A stretch of DNA of 64,000 bases from Streptomyces sp. AC1-42W (GTDB taxonomy: Bacteria; Actinomycetota; Actinomycetes; Streptomycetales; Streptomycetaceae), in NCBI RefSeq assembly GCF_003248355.1, contig NZ_QKWY01000002.1, forward strand, positions 1,302,001-1,366,000, written 5' to 3'. Both the position numbers and the translations under genes were made by a program. The notes under the pieces were generated by a model. The model saw nothing but the letters and a program-made list of their open reading frames with translations. It did not search any database and was not told the DNA's origin. Below, piece by piece: positions 8,410 through 16,988 of the stretch; position 1 is the stretch's first letter; every line of letters begins with the position of its first letter.

Positions 8410-8579
8410 CCGCCGCGCCGAACGGAATGTGGACATCCTGTGGACGTATCGTCCGCCGCCGCGGCACCGCTCCGGCACACGCGGGCATCCACGCAGGTCA
8501 CAGCCGTACGAAGAGGCGGAGGTCGTCTCCGGAGCGCAGCCTTTCACTCTCGGAGAGTAATTATTCCGCGCCGCGGCGC

Positions 8580-8608
8580 CCACCATCCCTTACGAAGGGT
8601 TATGGTGG
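8580..8608. other. Stem-loop in convergent intergenic region
   Basis: CCACCAT and ATGGTGG arms enclose a nested CCCTT/AAGGG stem, just ahead of the terminator at 8620. It is not explained by either neighbouring gene. It could be part of a 3' UTR or the body of a small RNA. Confidence 0.4.
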
Positions 8609-8619
8609 AAACCCCCCCT

Positions 8620-8659
8620 CGGGCCGGTCCGTAACCCCCCCCACGGACCGGCCCGTTTT
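8620..8659 (+). terminator. Rho-independent terminator with T-tract
   Basis: A perfect 13-bp stem, CGGGCCGGTCCGT paired with ACGGACCGGCCCG, around a C-rich loop and followed by TTTT. It lies between convergent genes ending at 8409 and 8699 and ends the plus-strand transcript. Confidence 0.8.
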
Positions 8660-8698
8660 CTCATGCCCCGCAAGGGGCAAGGCGGTTGGGCGCCGCCC

Positions 8699-9739
8699 TC
8701 AGCCGCGCGCGGCCCAGATGTTGGTGCCCTCGGTGTCCACCGCGAACGCGTCGATCTCCGTCAGCTCCCCGGCCGTCAGCGCCGGGCCCGCGAGCGCCGC
8801 CACGTTCTCCTCCAGCTGCGCCACGCTCGACGCGCCGATCAGGGCCGACGTCATACGGCTGTCGCGCAGCACCCAGGTCAGGGCCAGCTGCGCCAGCGAC
8901 TGGCCCCGGCGGCGCGCGATGTCGTTCAGTCCGTTGAGCCGGCGGACCACCTCGTCCGACAGCAGCTCGGGGTCGAGCGACTTGCCCTGCGTCGCGCGCG
9001 AACCCTCCGGGATGCCGTTCAGATACTTGCCGGTCAGCAGTCCCTGGGCCAGCGGCACGAAGGAGATGCAGCCCATACCGGCCGCCTCCAGCGTGTCCAG
9101 CAGCCCGTCCTCCTCGGTCCAGCGGTTGATCATCGAGTAGGACGGCTGGTGGATCAGGGCCGGCACCCCCATCTCCCGCAGCAGCCGCGCCGCCTCGGCC
9201 GTCTGCGCCGAGTTGTACGAGGACACCCCCACGTACAGCGCCTTGCCCTGCCGTACGGCGGAGGCGAGCGCCCCCATCGTCTCCTCCAGCGGGGTCTCCG
9301 GGTCGAAGCGGTGCGAGTAGAAGATGTCGACGTAGTCCAGGCCGGTCCGCCGCAGCGAGGCGTCCAGCGACGACAGCAGGTACTTGCGGGACCCCCACTC
9401 CCCGTACGGGCCGGGGTGCATCTCGTACCCCGCCTTGGTCGAGATGAGCAGTTCGTCCCGGTACGGGGCGAAGTCCTGCCGGAACAGCTTGCCGAAGTTC
9501 AGCTCGGCGGAGCCGGCCGGCGGGCCGTAGTTGTTGGCCAGGTCGAAGTGGGTCACCCCGAGGTCGAAGGCGCGGCGCAGGATGGCCCGCTGGGAGGCGA
9601 GCGACCGGTCGTCGCCGAAGTTGTGCCACAGCCCGAGCGAGACGGCCGGGAGCTTGAGGCCGCTGCGTCCGCTGCGCCGGTACTCCATGGAGTCGTAGCG
9701 CGAGCCGGCGGCCAGGTAGGGGGAGGAGGAATCAGTCAC
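8699..9739 (-). CDS. Aldo/keto reductase (L-glyceraldehyde 3-phosphate reductase-like)
   Basis: 346 residues forming a TIM-barrel NADPH-dependent aldo/keto reductase. The catalytic tetrad is visible: Asp in HFDLANNYG, Tyr in NNYG, Lys in LISTKAGY and His in IFYSHRFD. The FAFDLG-like loop, the extended PYGEWGSRKYLLSSLD loop and the C-terminal ALIGASSVAQLEEN cofactor site resemble the YghZ/GPR subgroup, which reduces L-glyceraldehyde 3-phosphate and methylglyoxal. GTG start at 9739 with AAGGAGAG upstream. It is monocistronic, divergent from the isoprenyl transferase. Confidence 0.88.
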   Translation of the reverse strand: MTDSSSPYLAAGSRYDSMEYRRSGRSGLKLPAVSLGLWHNFGDDRSLASQRAILRRAFDLGVTHFDLANNYGPPAGSAELNFGKLFRQDFAPYRDELLISTKAGYEMHPGPYGEWGSRKYLLSSLDASLRRTGLDYVDIFYSHRFDPETPLEETMGALASAVRQGKALYVGVSSYNSAQTAEAARLLREMGVPALIHQPSYSMINRWTEEDGLLDTLEAAGMGCISFVPLAQGLLTGKYLNGIPEGSRATQGKSLDPELLSDEVVRRLNGLNDIARRRGQSLAQLALTWVLRDSRMTSALIGASSVAQLEENVAALAGPALTAGELTEIDAFAVDTEGTNIWAARG

Positions 9740-9942
9740 GATTCTCTCCTTATCACGGAGTTGTGACAGGCCGGGTTGGGTGGGGGCGGGGCTCGCGCAG
9801 TAATGTGGTTGCCCTGACGGGACTGCCATGACACGGCGGGGCGATCCGCCCCCTTCCAGTGCGGCGATCCGATCCCCAGGGGACGACCCCGGACCCCTGA
9901 CGCGGGGCCGGCGGGCCCGCACGGAACCGAGAGGTGGACTCA

Positions 9943-10704
9943 GTGAACTTGCGCGACCTGGTGTACGGGCTCTACGCGCGCCGGGTGGAGGGCCGCCTGG
10001 ACCACACCCAGGTGCCCAAGCACATCGGAGTCATCCTCGACGGCAACCGGCGCTGGGCCAAGGCGTCCGGCGGCACCGCCGCCGAGGGGCACCAGGCCGG
10101 GGCGGAGAAGATCAAGGAACTCCTCGGCTGGTGCAGCGAGACCGACGTCGAGGTCGTCACGCTCTGGATGCTCTCCACCGACAACTTCGACCGGCCCGAG
10201 TCGGAGCTGACCCCGCTGCTCGGCATCATCGAGAACACCGTGCGCGGCCTCGCCGCGGACGGCCGCTGGCGCGTCCACCACGTCGGCACGCTCGATCTGC
10301 TGCCCGCCCACACCCAGACCGTCCTCAAGGAGGCCGAACAGGCCACGGTCGGGGTGGACGGCATACTCGTCAACGTCGCCGTCGGCTACGGCGGCCGGCA
10401 GGAGATCGCCGACGCCGTGCGCTCCCTGCTCCTCGAACACTCCGCCAAGGGCACCTCCTTCGAGGACCTCGCCGAGATCGTCTCCACCGACCTGATCTCC
10501 GAGCACCTCTACACGCGCGGCCAGCCCGATCCCGACCTGGTCATCCGCACCAGCGGCGAGCAGCGTCTTTCCGGTTTCATGCTCTGGCAGAGCGCCCATT
10601 CCGAGTACTACTTCTGCGAGGTCTTCTGGCCCGCCTTCCGCCGGGTCGACTTCCTGCGGGCACTGCGCGACTACGCGGCCCGCCACCGCCGCTACGGAGG
10701 CTGA
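9943..10704 (+). CDS. uppS: Isoprenyl (cis-prenyl) transferase
   Basis: 253 residues of the cis-prenyltransferase family. The pyrophosphate-binding DGNRRWA motif (about 33-39), STDNFDRP, the DPDLVIRTSGEQRLSGFMLWQ signature and EYYFCEVFWP are all present. These enzymes add isopentenyl diphosphate in cis to allylic primers and supply undecaprenyl carrier lipid for the wall. The actinobacterial paralog next to PhoH (Rv1086-like) makes short Z-farnesyl diphosphate, so the product here may be short-chain; the symbol is approximate. GTG 9943 (VNLRDLVYG) follows a GAGAGG ribosome site better than GTG 9934. Confidence 0.9.
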   Translation: MNLRDLVYGLYARRVEGRLDHTQVPKHIGVILDGNRRWAKASGGTAAEGHQAGAEKIKELLGWCSETDVEVVTLWMLSTDNFDRPESELTPLLGIIENTVRGLAADGRWRVHHVGTLDLLPAHTQTVLKEAEQATVGVDGILVNVAVGYGGRQEIADAVRSLLLEHSAKGTSFEDLAEIVSTDLISEHLYTRGQPDPDLVIRTSGEQRLSGFMLWQSAHSEYYFCEVFWPAFRRVDFLRALRDYAARHRRYGG

Positions 10705-11005
10705 GTCACCCCGGCTACGGAGGCCGAGGTACTTCGTTCGGCATGGCCGGACGTGTATGAGGGCATATCCCTGACAGGTCGGCGCCCGGTCACCAGCCAG
10801 GCGGGCGCCGTGTCCAAGCGAGCGGCATCGAGTCCGCTCGCCCGGGAGGCCCTTTGCACACGAAGGACCGTACATACGGTGCGGCTGACGTGGAGGGCCG
10901 GCGCACGGCCCGCGCGAGGTGGCCGGAGCCCGGCCCGTCCTCTCCCATTGGGATGCTCCGCGACGCCGTCGCACCCCAACCTCTTCCGAGGGGGTACGTC
11001 CTTCC
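10705..11005. other. Intergenic leader upstream of PIN-PhoH gene
   Basis: About 300 bp without a convincing gene. It contains a perfect 14-bp palindrome, ACCGTACATACGGT, at 10867-10880, and a CCGAGGGGG Shine-Dalgarno-like run just before the PhoH start. The palindrome may be an operator, but no regulator can be assigned. Confidence 0.4.
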
Positions 11006-12328
11006 GTGGTGACCAGCACCAAGCGCCGCATGCCCGACAGGCGCACCTACGTTCTCGACACCAGCGTCCTGCTGGCCGATCCGAACGCCATGGCCCGCTT
11101 CGACGAGCACGAAGTCGTGCTCCCGGTCGTCGTGGTCACGGAACTGGAGGCCAAACGGCACCATCCGGAACTCGGCTACTTCGCCCGCCAGGCCCTGCGC
11201 CTGCTGGACGACTTCCGGGTCCGCTACGGCCGGCTGGACGCGCCGATCCCCCTCGGGGACCTCGGCGGGACGCTCCGCGTCGAGCTCAACCACTCCGATC
11301 CCGGCGTCCTGCCCGCCGGCTACCGGTTGGGGGACAACGACTCACGGATTCTCGCGGTCGCGCGCAACCTCCAGGCCGAGGGGTACGACGTCACGGTCGT
11401 CTCCAAGGACCTGCCGCTGCGGATCAAGGCGTCGTCGGTCGGCCTGCTGGCCGAGGAGTACCGCGCCGAACTGGCCATCACCGACTCCGGCTGGACGGGC
11501 ATGGCGGAACTGCCCCTCGCCGCCGACCAGATCGACCTGCTCTTCGCCGAGGAGACGCTGTACGTCCCCGAGGCCGCCGAGCTGCCCGTGCACACCGGCC
11601 TGGTCCTCCAGTCCGAACGGGGCAAAGCGCTGGGCCGGGTGACCCCCGACGGCAACGTACGCCTGGTGCGCGGCGACCGGGAGGCGTTCGGCATCCACGG
11701 CCGCAGCGCCGAGCAGCGCATCGCCCTGGACCTGCTGCTGGACCAGGAGGTGGGCATCGTCTCGCTGGGCGGCCGGGCCGGCACCGGCAAGTCCGCGCTG
11801 GCGCTCTGCGCGGGCCTGGAGGCGGTCCTGGAGCGCGGCCAGCACAAGAAGGTGATGGTCTTCCGCCCGCTGTACGCGGTCGGCGGACAGGAGCTCGGCT
11901 ATCTCCCCGGCAGCGAGGCCGAGAAGATGAGCCCCTGGGCGCAGGCCGTCTTCGACACGCTGTCCGCCGTCTCCGGGCGCGAGGTGATCGAGGAGGTGCT
12001 GGGGCGCGGGATGCTGGAGATCCTGCCGCTCACCCACATCCGGGGCCGCTCGCTGCACGACGCCTTCGTGATCGTGGACGAGGCCCAGTCGCTCGAACGC
12101 AACGTCCTGCTGACCGTGTTGTCCCGGATCGGTACGAATTCCCGGGTCGTGCTCACCCATGACGTGGCCCAGCGGGACAACCTCAGAGTCGGCCGGTACG
12201 ACGGAGTGGTCGCCGTCGTGGAGAAGCTGAAGGGCCATCCGCTCTTCGCCCATGTCACGCTCACGCGCTCCGAGCGTTCCCGAATCGCCGCACTGGTGAC
12301 CGAAATGCTGGAGGAAGGCCAGATCTGA
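11006..12328 (+). CDS. phoH: PIN domain-PhoH ATPase fusion (PhoH2 type)
   Basis: 440 residues. An N-terminal PIN RNase domain (about 10-150; VLDTSVLLADP with the first acidic residue, TELEAKR, and GDNDSRILAVA) is joined to a PhoH P-loop ATPase (about 235-437; Walker A GGRAGTGKS near 252, Walker B FVIVDEAQS near 354, THDVAQRDN). PhoH2 proteins are ATP-dependent RNA helicase/RNases. In mycobacteria they form a toxin-antitoxin-like unit with a small upstream partner; no such ORF is evident here. GTG start (VVTSTKRRMPDRRTYVLD). It follows the isoprenyl transferase, as in mycobacteria. Confidence 0.9.
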   Translation: MVTSTKRRMPDRRTYVLDTSVLLADPNAMARFDEHEVVLPVVVVTELEAKRHHPELGYFARQALRLLDDFRVRYGRLDAPIPLGDLGGTLRVELNHSDPGVLPAGYRLGDNDSRILAVARNLQAEGYDVTVVSKDLPLRIKASSVGLLAEEYRAELAITDSGWTGMAELPLAADQIDLLFAEETLYVPEAAELPVHTGLVLQSERGKALGRVTPDGNVRLVRGDREAFGIHGRSAEQRIALDLLLDQEVGIVSLGGRAGTGKSALALCAGLEAVLERGQHKKVMVFRPLYAVGGQELGYLPGSEAEKMSPWAQAVFDTLSAVSGREVIEEVLGRGMLEILPLTHIRGRSLHDAFVIVDEAQSLERNVLLTVLSRIGTNSRVVLTHDVAQRDNLRVGRYDGVVAVVEKLKGHPLFAHVTLTRSERSRIAALVTEMLEEGQI

Positions 12329-12346
12329 TACGGATTGGGATACCGA

Positions 12347-12383
12347 CGCCGCCCGGCGGGCCAAGCAGCCTAGCCGGGCGGCG
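12347..12383 (+). terminator. Terminator after PIN-PhoH gene
   Basis: An 11-bp GC stem (CGCCGCCCGGC/GCCGGGCGGCG) with a 15-nt loop begins 18 bp past the stop codon. Confidence 0.7.
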
Positions 12384-12717
12384 GCGCGTCGCGGAGCCTT
12401 TTCCGAAATTCAGATGCTCCAAACGAGGTGTGACCTTTCACACGCAACGGAGAATTGCTTCCCGGTGTCTTGTTCCGGCAGAGTCTTGCTTCCGTCAGGC
12501 CCCGCATACGGCACACCGGCACCTCCAGAGGCGCCACGCACCACACAACTCAACAACCGCCGTCCGTATGCCGCCCGCGAGTACCATGCGGCGCTTCCTC
12601 CGGGGAGCCGCCCACCGGGCCCGTGCCTCCCGTGACCCAAGCTGTAGGGAGGCCAGTGCCAGGGGCACGATTGCGCCCGCGAGGTCACCTAAGCGGGCGA
12701 TGCTGGAAGGACACCGT
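12384..12717 (+). promoter_or_regulatory. Leader region of the transglycosylase-like gene
   Basis: 334 bp without a convincing gene. Two GC hairpins lie near the start codon: CCTCCC/GGGAGG around 12627-12652, and CGCCCGC/GCGGGCG around 12672-12699. Cell-wall hydrolase genes in Streptomyces often have long regulated leaders, but the c-di-AMP (ydaO) consensus was not found. I see only structured leader sequence. Confidence 0.35.
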
Positions 12718-13425
12718 GTGAGCCGGATTTCGGTCCGGGGGTTCGCCGTGGCATCCGCCACCGCGGTCACCACCGTAGGCGCCGTCGTAGGCGTTGCAGC
12801 AGGCAGCACTCCCGCTGTCGACGACAACAACTTCGAGGCGACCGCAGCCGACACCACGCTGCTCGCAGACATTCCCGCGGGCCAGCAGGCCCAGGTGCAG
12901 ACCGCTTCGCTGACGCAGCAGGCCGACGCGCAGGCGTCCGCCGCCGACGCGGCCGCGAAGAAGTCTGCGGAGGAGTCCGCCCGCGTCCAGGCCGCCAAGG
13001 ACGCCAAGTCCAAGAAGCAGGCGGCCGAGGACAAGCTGGAGCGCGAGCGCGAGGCGGCGAAGAAGGAGCGCGAGGAGCGGGCGAGCCGTTCCCAGGTCCG
13101 CTCCACCACGTTCGCCCAGCAGAGCTCCTACACGGTGGCCGAGGTCAAGGCCATCGCCCGGCAGATCGTCCCGGCCGACCAGTTCCAGTGCTTCAGCAAC
13201 ATCGTGAACGTCGAGTCGAGCTGGAACTACCGGGCGACCAACCCCTCCTCGGGCGCCTACGGTCTCGTCCAGGCACTGCCCGGCTCCAAGATGGTGTCGG
13301 CCGGCGCCGACTGGATGACCAACCCGGCCACCCAGATCAAGTGGGGCCTCAGCTACATGAACAGCCCGCGCTATGGCAGCCCGTGCGCCGCCTGGAACTT
13401 CTGGCAGGCCAACCACTGGTACTAG
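12718..13425 (+). CDS. Secreted transglycosylase SLT-like protein
   Basis: 235 residues. A signal-type N-terminus (VSRISVRGFAVASATAV, hydrophobic to about residue 35) is followed by an Ala/Lys/Glu-rich coiled coil (about 70-125). A C-terminal lysozyme-like domain follows (about 135-235) with the catalytic Glu in NIVNVESSWNY, then SSGAYGLVQALPGSKM and CAAWNFWQANHWY. It is predicted to be exported and to cut peptidoglycan glycan strands. Such proteins support growth, germination or spore separation in Streptomyces. GTG 12718 follows GGAAGGA; an in-frame ATG at 12700 is possible. Confidence 0.85.
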   Translation: MSRISVRGFAVASATAVTTVGAVVGVAAGSTPAVDDNNFEATAADTTLLADIPAGQQAQVQTASLTQQADAQASAADAAAKKSAEESARVQAAKDAKSKKQAAEDKLEREREAAKKEREERASRSQVRSTTFAQQSSYTVAEVKAIARQIVPADQFQCFSNIVNVESSWNYRATNPSSGAYGLVQALPGSKMVSAGADWMTNPATQIKWGLSYMNSPRYGSPCAAWNFWQANHWY

Positions 13426-13450
13426 ACACCAGGGTTCACCCGCTCAACCA

Positions 13451-13489
13451 CGTGAAGCCCCTCGCCGTCCTACGGTGAGGGGCTTCACG
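13451..13489. terminator. Terminator between SLT and AI-2E genes
   Basis: The arms CGTGAAGCCCCTC and GAGGGGCTTCACG enclose a short loop, 26 bp past the SLT stop. Confidence 0.75.
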
Positions 13490-13557
13490 CGTGTACCGTC
13501 GTGCGGTACCGCTCCGGGGGAGTGGTGGGCAGAGCGGACGGGGGTAGAGGAACGGTT

Positions 13558-14940
13558 ATGTCGAAACTGCCGGGATGGCTCGGACAACTGGGTGCCGAGC
13601 TGAGCAGGCTGAGCGAGCGCCTCGAAGAACGGCGGGTCGATACGGTGGCCGACGAGCCCCCTCTCACGGACCGGGACACACCGGTTCCGGCGGAGGGCGG
13701 CAAGGACGAGACACCGCCCGTCGACCAGGTGCCCGCCCCGCCGGCGTACGCCCCCACCGTCGCCGCGCGGCCCGATCCGGTCGCGGCGATCCCGTGGGGG
13801 ATGCGGGTCGCCGCCGAGGCGGGCTGGCGGCTGCTGGTGCTCGCGGGAACCCTGTGGGTGCTGATGCGGGTCATCAGCGCCGTGCAACTGGTGGTGCTGG
13901 CCTTCGTCGCCGCGCTGCTCGTCACCGCGCTGCTCCAGCCGACCGTCGCCCGGCTGCGGCGTTACGGCCTGCCCAGGGGGCTGGCCACCGCGGTCACGGC
14001 GATCTCCGGGTTCATCATCATGGGCCTGGTCGGCTGGTTCGTGGTGTGGCAGGTCCTGGACAACATCGACACCCTGTCCGACAAGGTGACGAAGGGGATC
14101 GACGACCTCAAGAACTGGCTGCTCGACAGCCCGTTCCATGTGACCGACAAGCAGATCAACAACATCGCGCAGAACCTCAGCGACACCGTCGGCACCAACA
14201 CCGAGGCCATCACCTCCGCCGGACTCCAGGGCGTCACCGTGGTCGTGGAGTTCATGACGGGCGCCCTGCTCGCGATGTTCTCGACGCTCTTCCTGCTCTA
14301 CGACGGCGCCCGCATCTGGAACTGGGTGCTCAAGCTGGTGCCCGCCCAGGCCCGGCCCGGAGTGGCGGGCGCGGGGCCGCGCGCCTGGCGGACGCTGACC
14401 GCCTACATCCGGGGCACGGTCATCGTCGCTCTGATCGACGCCATCTTCATCGGGCTCGGGATCTACTTCCTCGACGTCCCGATGGCGGTGCCGCTGGCCG
14501 TCTTCATCTTCCTGTTCGCCTTCATCCCGCTCGTCGGCGCGGTGGTCTCCGGAGCGCTGGCGGTGGTCGTGGCGCTGGTCACCGAGGGCGTGTTCACGGC
14601 GCTGATGGTGCTGGCGGTGGTCCTCGCGGTGCAGCAGATCGAGGGCCATGTGCTCCAGCCGTTCATCCTGGGGCGCGCGGTGCGGGTGCATCCGCTGGCC
14701 GTGGTGCTCTCGGTGGCCGCGGGCGGCATGATCGCCGGCATCGGGGGCGCGGTCGTCGCGGTGCCGCTGGTCGCGGTGACCAACACGGTGGTCGGCTATC
14801 TGCGGGCCTACGGGCAGGAGGAGTCGCGCCGCCACTCGCCGCCGCCGCACGGCTCGACCGCGCTGGACGCGGCCCCGGTCGCGGCCCCCGGCGCCCCGCC
14901 GGGCGGGGACGACGGCGGACCGGAGCGGGACGCCCCGTAA
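13558..14940 (+). CDS. AI-2E family transporter (DUF20/UPF0118)
   Basis: 460 residues. A cytoplasmic Pro/Asp-rich N-terminus (to about 95) is followed by a hydrophobic core with about seven or eight membrane segments: two near 100-175, a hydrophilic loop about 180-225 (QINNIAQNLSDTVG), then segments with PMAVPLAVFIFLFAFIPLVGA and IEGHVLQPFILGRAVRVHPL, the family signature. AI-2E proteins are permeases for autoinducer-like molecules or act as Na+/H+ exchangers; the substrate here is unknown. ATG 13558 follows a TAGAGG-type ribosome site. It is monocistronic, convergent with ahpD. Confidence 0.85.
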   Translation: MSKLPGWLGQLGAELSRLSERLEERRVDTVADEPPLTDRDTPVPAEGGKDETPPVDQVPAPPAYAPTVAARPDPVAAIPWGMRVAAEAGWRLLVLAGTLWVLMRVISAVQLVVLAFVAALLVTALLQPTVARLRRYGLPRGLATAVTAISGFIIMGLVGWFVVWQVLDNIDTLSDKVTKGIDDLKNWLLDSPFHVTDKQINNIAQNLSDTVGTNTEAITSAGLQGVTVVVEFMTGALLAMFSTLFLLYDGARIWNWVLKLVPAQARPGVAGAGPRAWRTLTAYIRGTVIVALIDAIFIGLGIYFLDVPMAVPLAVFIFLFAFIPLVGAVVSGALAVVVALVTEGVFTALMVLAVVLAVQQIEGHVLQPFILGRAVRVHPLAVVLSVAAGGMIAGIGGAVVAVPLVAVTNTVVGYLRAYGQEESRRHSPPPHGSTALDAAPVAAPGAPPGGDDGGPERDAP

Positions 14941-14955
14941 CGCGGACACGAAGAA

Positions 14956-14989
14956 GGGCCCCTCGGACGGTCGGTCGTCCTCGGGGCCC
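14956..14989. terminator. Bidirectional terminator between AI-2E gene and ahpD
   Basis: The arms GGGCCCC/GGGGCCC with an inner GGACG/CGTCC stem lie between two convergent stop codons. Confidence 0.75.
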
Positions 14990-15016
14990 CTCTGGTATCC
15001 AGGGTACTGCGGTTGC

Positions 15017-15550
15017 CTACTCGGCGAGTACGCCCTCGGCCTCCAGGGTCACGCCCACCGCCTGGATCACCGAGGCGATCTTGACGGCTTCCTGGATGGT
15101 CTCACGGTCCACACCGGCCTTGCGCAGGACCTGCTCGTGCGAGTCCAGGCACTGGCCGCAGCCGTTGATCGCGGAGACGGCCAGCGACCACAGCTCGAAG
15201 TCGACCTTCTCCACGCCCGGCTTGCCGATGACGTTCATCCGCAGGCCCGCGCGCAGGTTCCCGTACTCGGGGTCCGAGAGCAGGTGGCGGGTCCGGTAGA
15301 AGACGTTGTTCATCGCCATGATGGCGGCGGCCGACTTCGCGGCGGTGTACGCCTCCGCGGAGAGGTTGGCCTTGGCCTCCGGCTCCAGCTCGCGCAGCAC
15401 CTTCGGCGAGCGCGAGGCGATCGCGCAGGCCAGGACGGTGCCCCAGAGCTGCTGCTGCGGGAGTTCGCTGTTGCCGATGACCGAGCCGAGGTTCAGCTTC
15501 AGGTCCTTGGCGAAGTCCGGTATCGAGGACTTCAGTTCGTCGAGAGCCAT
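15017..15550 (-). CDS. ahpD: Alkyl hydroperoxide reductase AhpD
   Basis: 177 residues, all-helical AhpD. The catalytic CxxC is in NGCGQCLDSHE (Cys about 131 and 134), with the proton-relay His three residues later. AhpD reduces lipoyl groups and re-reduces AhpC, giving NADH-dependent peroxidase activity through the dihydrolipoamide pathway. It begins 12 bp after the ahpC stop, forming an ahpC-ahpD operon. In Streptomyces this operon is activated by OxyR, whose gene lies at 24463-25428 here instead of next door. Confidence 0.95.
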   Translation of the reverse strand: MALDELKSSIPDFAKDLKLNLGSVIGNSELPQQQLWGTVLACAIASRSPKVLRELEPEAKANLSAEAYTAAKSAAAIMAMNNVFYRTRHLLSDPEYGNLRAGLRMNVIGKPGVEKVDFELWSLAVSAINGCGQCLDSHEQVLRKAGVDRETIQEAVKIASVIQAVGVTLEAEGVLAE

Positions 15551-15562
15551 GGTGGTATCAGC

Positions 15563-16117
15563 TCACTCGCCCGAGAGGAGCGCGACCGGGTCAAGGGTGT
15601 TCTCGCCCTTGGTCCAGTTGCAGGGGCAGAGCTCGTCGGTCTGCAGGGCGTCGAGGACCCGCAGGACCTCCTTGGGGTTACGGCCCACGGAACCGGCGGT
15701 GACCATCGTGAACTGGATCTCGTTGTTCTGGTCCACGATGAAGACGGCGCGCTGGGCGAAGCCGTCCTCGCCCTCGATGCCGAGCGCGCGCATCAGCTCG
15801 TGCTTGGAGTCGGCCATCATCGGGAAGGGCAGGTCCGTCAGGTCCGGGTGGTCCTTGCGCCAGGCGTGGTGCACGAACTCGGAGTCGCCGGAGAAGCCGA
15901 GGATCTGGGCGTCACGGTCGGCGAACTCGTCGTTCAGCTTGCCGAAGGCGGCGATCTCCGTCGGGCACACGAAGGTGAAGTCCTTCGGCCACGCGAAGAC
16001 GATCTTCCACTGACCCTCGTAGGTCTTGTGGTTGATCTGCTCGAACTCCTTGCCGCTCTCCAGCGAGACGCAGGCGGTCAGATCGAACTCGGGGAACTTG
16101 TCACCGACAGTGAGCAC
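15563..16117 (-). CDS. ahpC: Peroxiredoxin AhpC
   Basis: 184 residues, a typical 2-Cys peroxiredoxin. The peroxidatic Cys is in KDFTFVCPTEI (about 51) and the resolving Cys in ELCPCNWTKG (about 163-165). It reduces hydrogen peroxide, alkyl peroxides and peroxynitrite in the cytoplasm, with electrons from AhpD. The start is GTG 16117 with AAGGAGAG upstream. The 79 bp next to the start, up to the direct repeat at 16197, should hold its promoter. The usual divergent neighbour, oxyR, has been displaced by an 8.2-kb island. Confidence 0.96.
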   Translation of the reverse strand: MLTVGDKFPEFDLTACVSLESGKEFEQINHKTYEGQWKIVFAWPKDFTFVCPTEIAAFGKLNDEFADRDAQILGFSGDSEFVHHAWRKDHPDLTDLPFPMMADSKHELMRALGIEGEDGFAQRAVFIVDQNNEIQFTMVTAGSVGRNPKEVLRVLDALQTDELCPCNWTKGENTLDPVALLSGE

Positions 16118-16196
16118 GCGCTCTCCTTACAGCGTAGGCCCTCCCCTTTTGGGGGAGTTCCTGGGGGTTGGACGATCTCCACCATGGCACAGAGTG

Positions 16197-16212
16197 CATT
16201 GATCGCGGAAAT
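16197..16212. repeat. Left copy of 16-bp direct repeat flanking the toxin island
   Basis: CATTGATCGCGGAAAT is identical to 24410-24425, and both copies continue into GCTACA after one or two bases. The left copy is next to the ahpC promoter and the right copy next to oxyR. Joining the two restores a compact divergent ahpC-oxyR intergenic region. Confidence 0.8.
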
Positions 16213-16287
16213 TGGCTACATCGAAAGGATTGATCGAAGTGGGTGATCAGTGTTGGGCATTTGATGTGCACTTCGCGGCCTGCTCTT

Positions 16288-16307
16288 GAGAACTCCTGAC
16301 GGAATGA
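16288..16307 (+). repeat. 20-bp inverted repeat, left copy
   Basis: GAGAACTCCTGACGGAATGA occurs here, and its exact reverse complement occurs at 17509-17528. The pair brackets the IS5-type remnant and the DUF5959 gene. Confidence 0.75.
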
Positions 16308-16371
16308 TCTTCGAGGTGTTTGGATTACTCCGGGACTGACGATTCGGGGGTGCGGGCCGGCTCGACCGAAG

Positions 16372-16988
16372 TTGTGGGAAGGTGATGACGAGTTGTGGGT
16401 GGTGATCGAGCCGTTGTTGCCCGAGGCCGAGCGTCGGATCCGGCATCCGGACGCAAGCGGCATCCGGACCGGCTCGTGTGCCAGGGCATCCTGTTCGTCC
16501 TGCACACCGGGACCGCCTGGGAACACCTCCCGCAGGATCTCGGCTTCGGCTCGTGCATGACCTGCCGGCGTTGGCTGGCTGGGTGGACCAAGGTCGAGGT
16601 GTGGCCGCGACTGCACGAGGCCCTTTCTCGATTCGAGACGGGATGACGTCCTGTCGACCGGGGCGTCCGTGCGCGGCAAGTGTGGTCGGTCCCGGCGCCG
16701 CCCGGACGTACTACTGGCCGACCGCGGCTACGACCACGACAAGTACCGCCGTCTCGTCCGGGGCCTCGGCGTGAAGCCGTTGATCGTATGCCGCGGCACC
16801 GGGCACGGCTCCGGGCTCGGCACTCAACGCCGGGTCGTGGAGAGAGAGTGTTTGCCCACCTGCGCTGGTTCCGCCGTCTGCGGATCCGCTGGGAGGTCCA
16901 CGACGATGTCCACGAAGCCTTCCTCACCCTTGGATGCGCGCTCATCTGCTGGCGGCGCCTAGCCGCGGATCAGCGCCGCCACTCGTAG
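16372..16988 (+). pseudogene. Decayed IS5-family transposase
   Basis: Pieces of one transposase are spread over different frames. First frame: DELWVVIEPLLPEAERRIRHP. Next: GILFVLHTGTAWEHLPQDLGFG and WTKVEVWPRLHEALSRFETG. Then the DDE core RRRPDVLLADRGYDHDKYRRL and HGSGLGTQRRVVE. Last: WFRRLRIRWEVHDDVHEAFLTLGCALICWRRL. At least two frameshifts are present. About 120 codons that should include the first catalytic Asp are missing between ETG and the GKCGRSRRRPD segment. It is not functional. Its 3' end overlaps the DUF5959 stop by a few bases. Confidence 0.85.

Noticed and set aside
10753..11005. Small antitoxin gene upstream of PIN-PhoH
   Set aside because: The short frames here lack a ribosome site and coding character. 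Mycobacterial PhoAT-like partners could not be recognised.
12384..12717. Possible c-di-AMP (ydaO-type) riboswitch before the secreted transglycosylase gene
   Set aside because: Streptomyces wall-hydrolase genes can carry this riboswitch, but the conserved core segments were not found. Only simple GC hairpins are visible.
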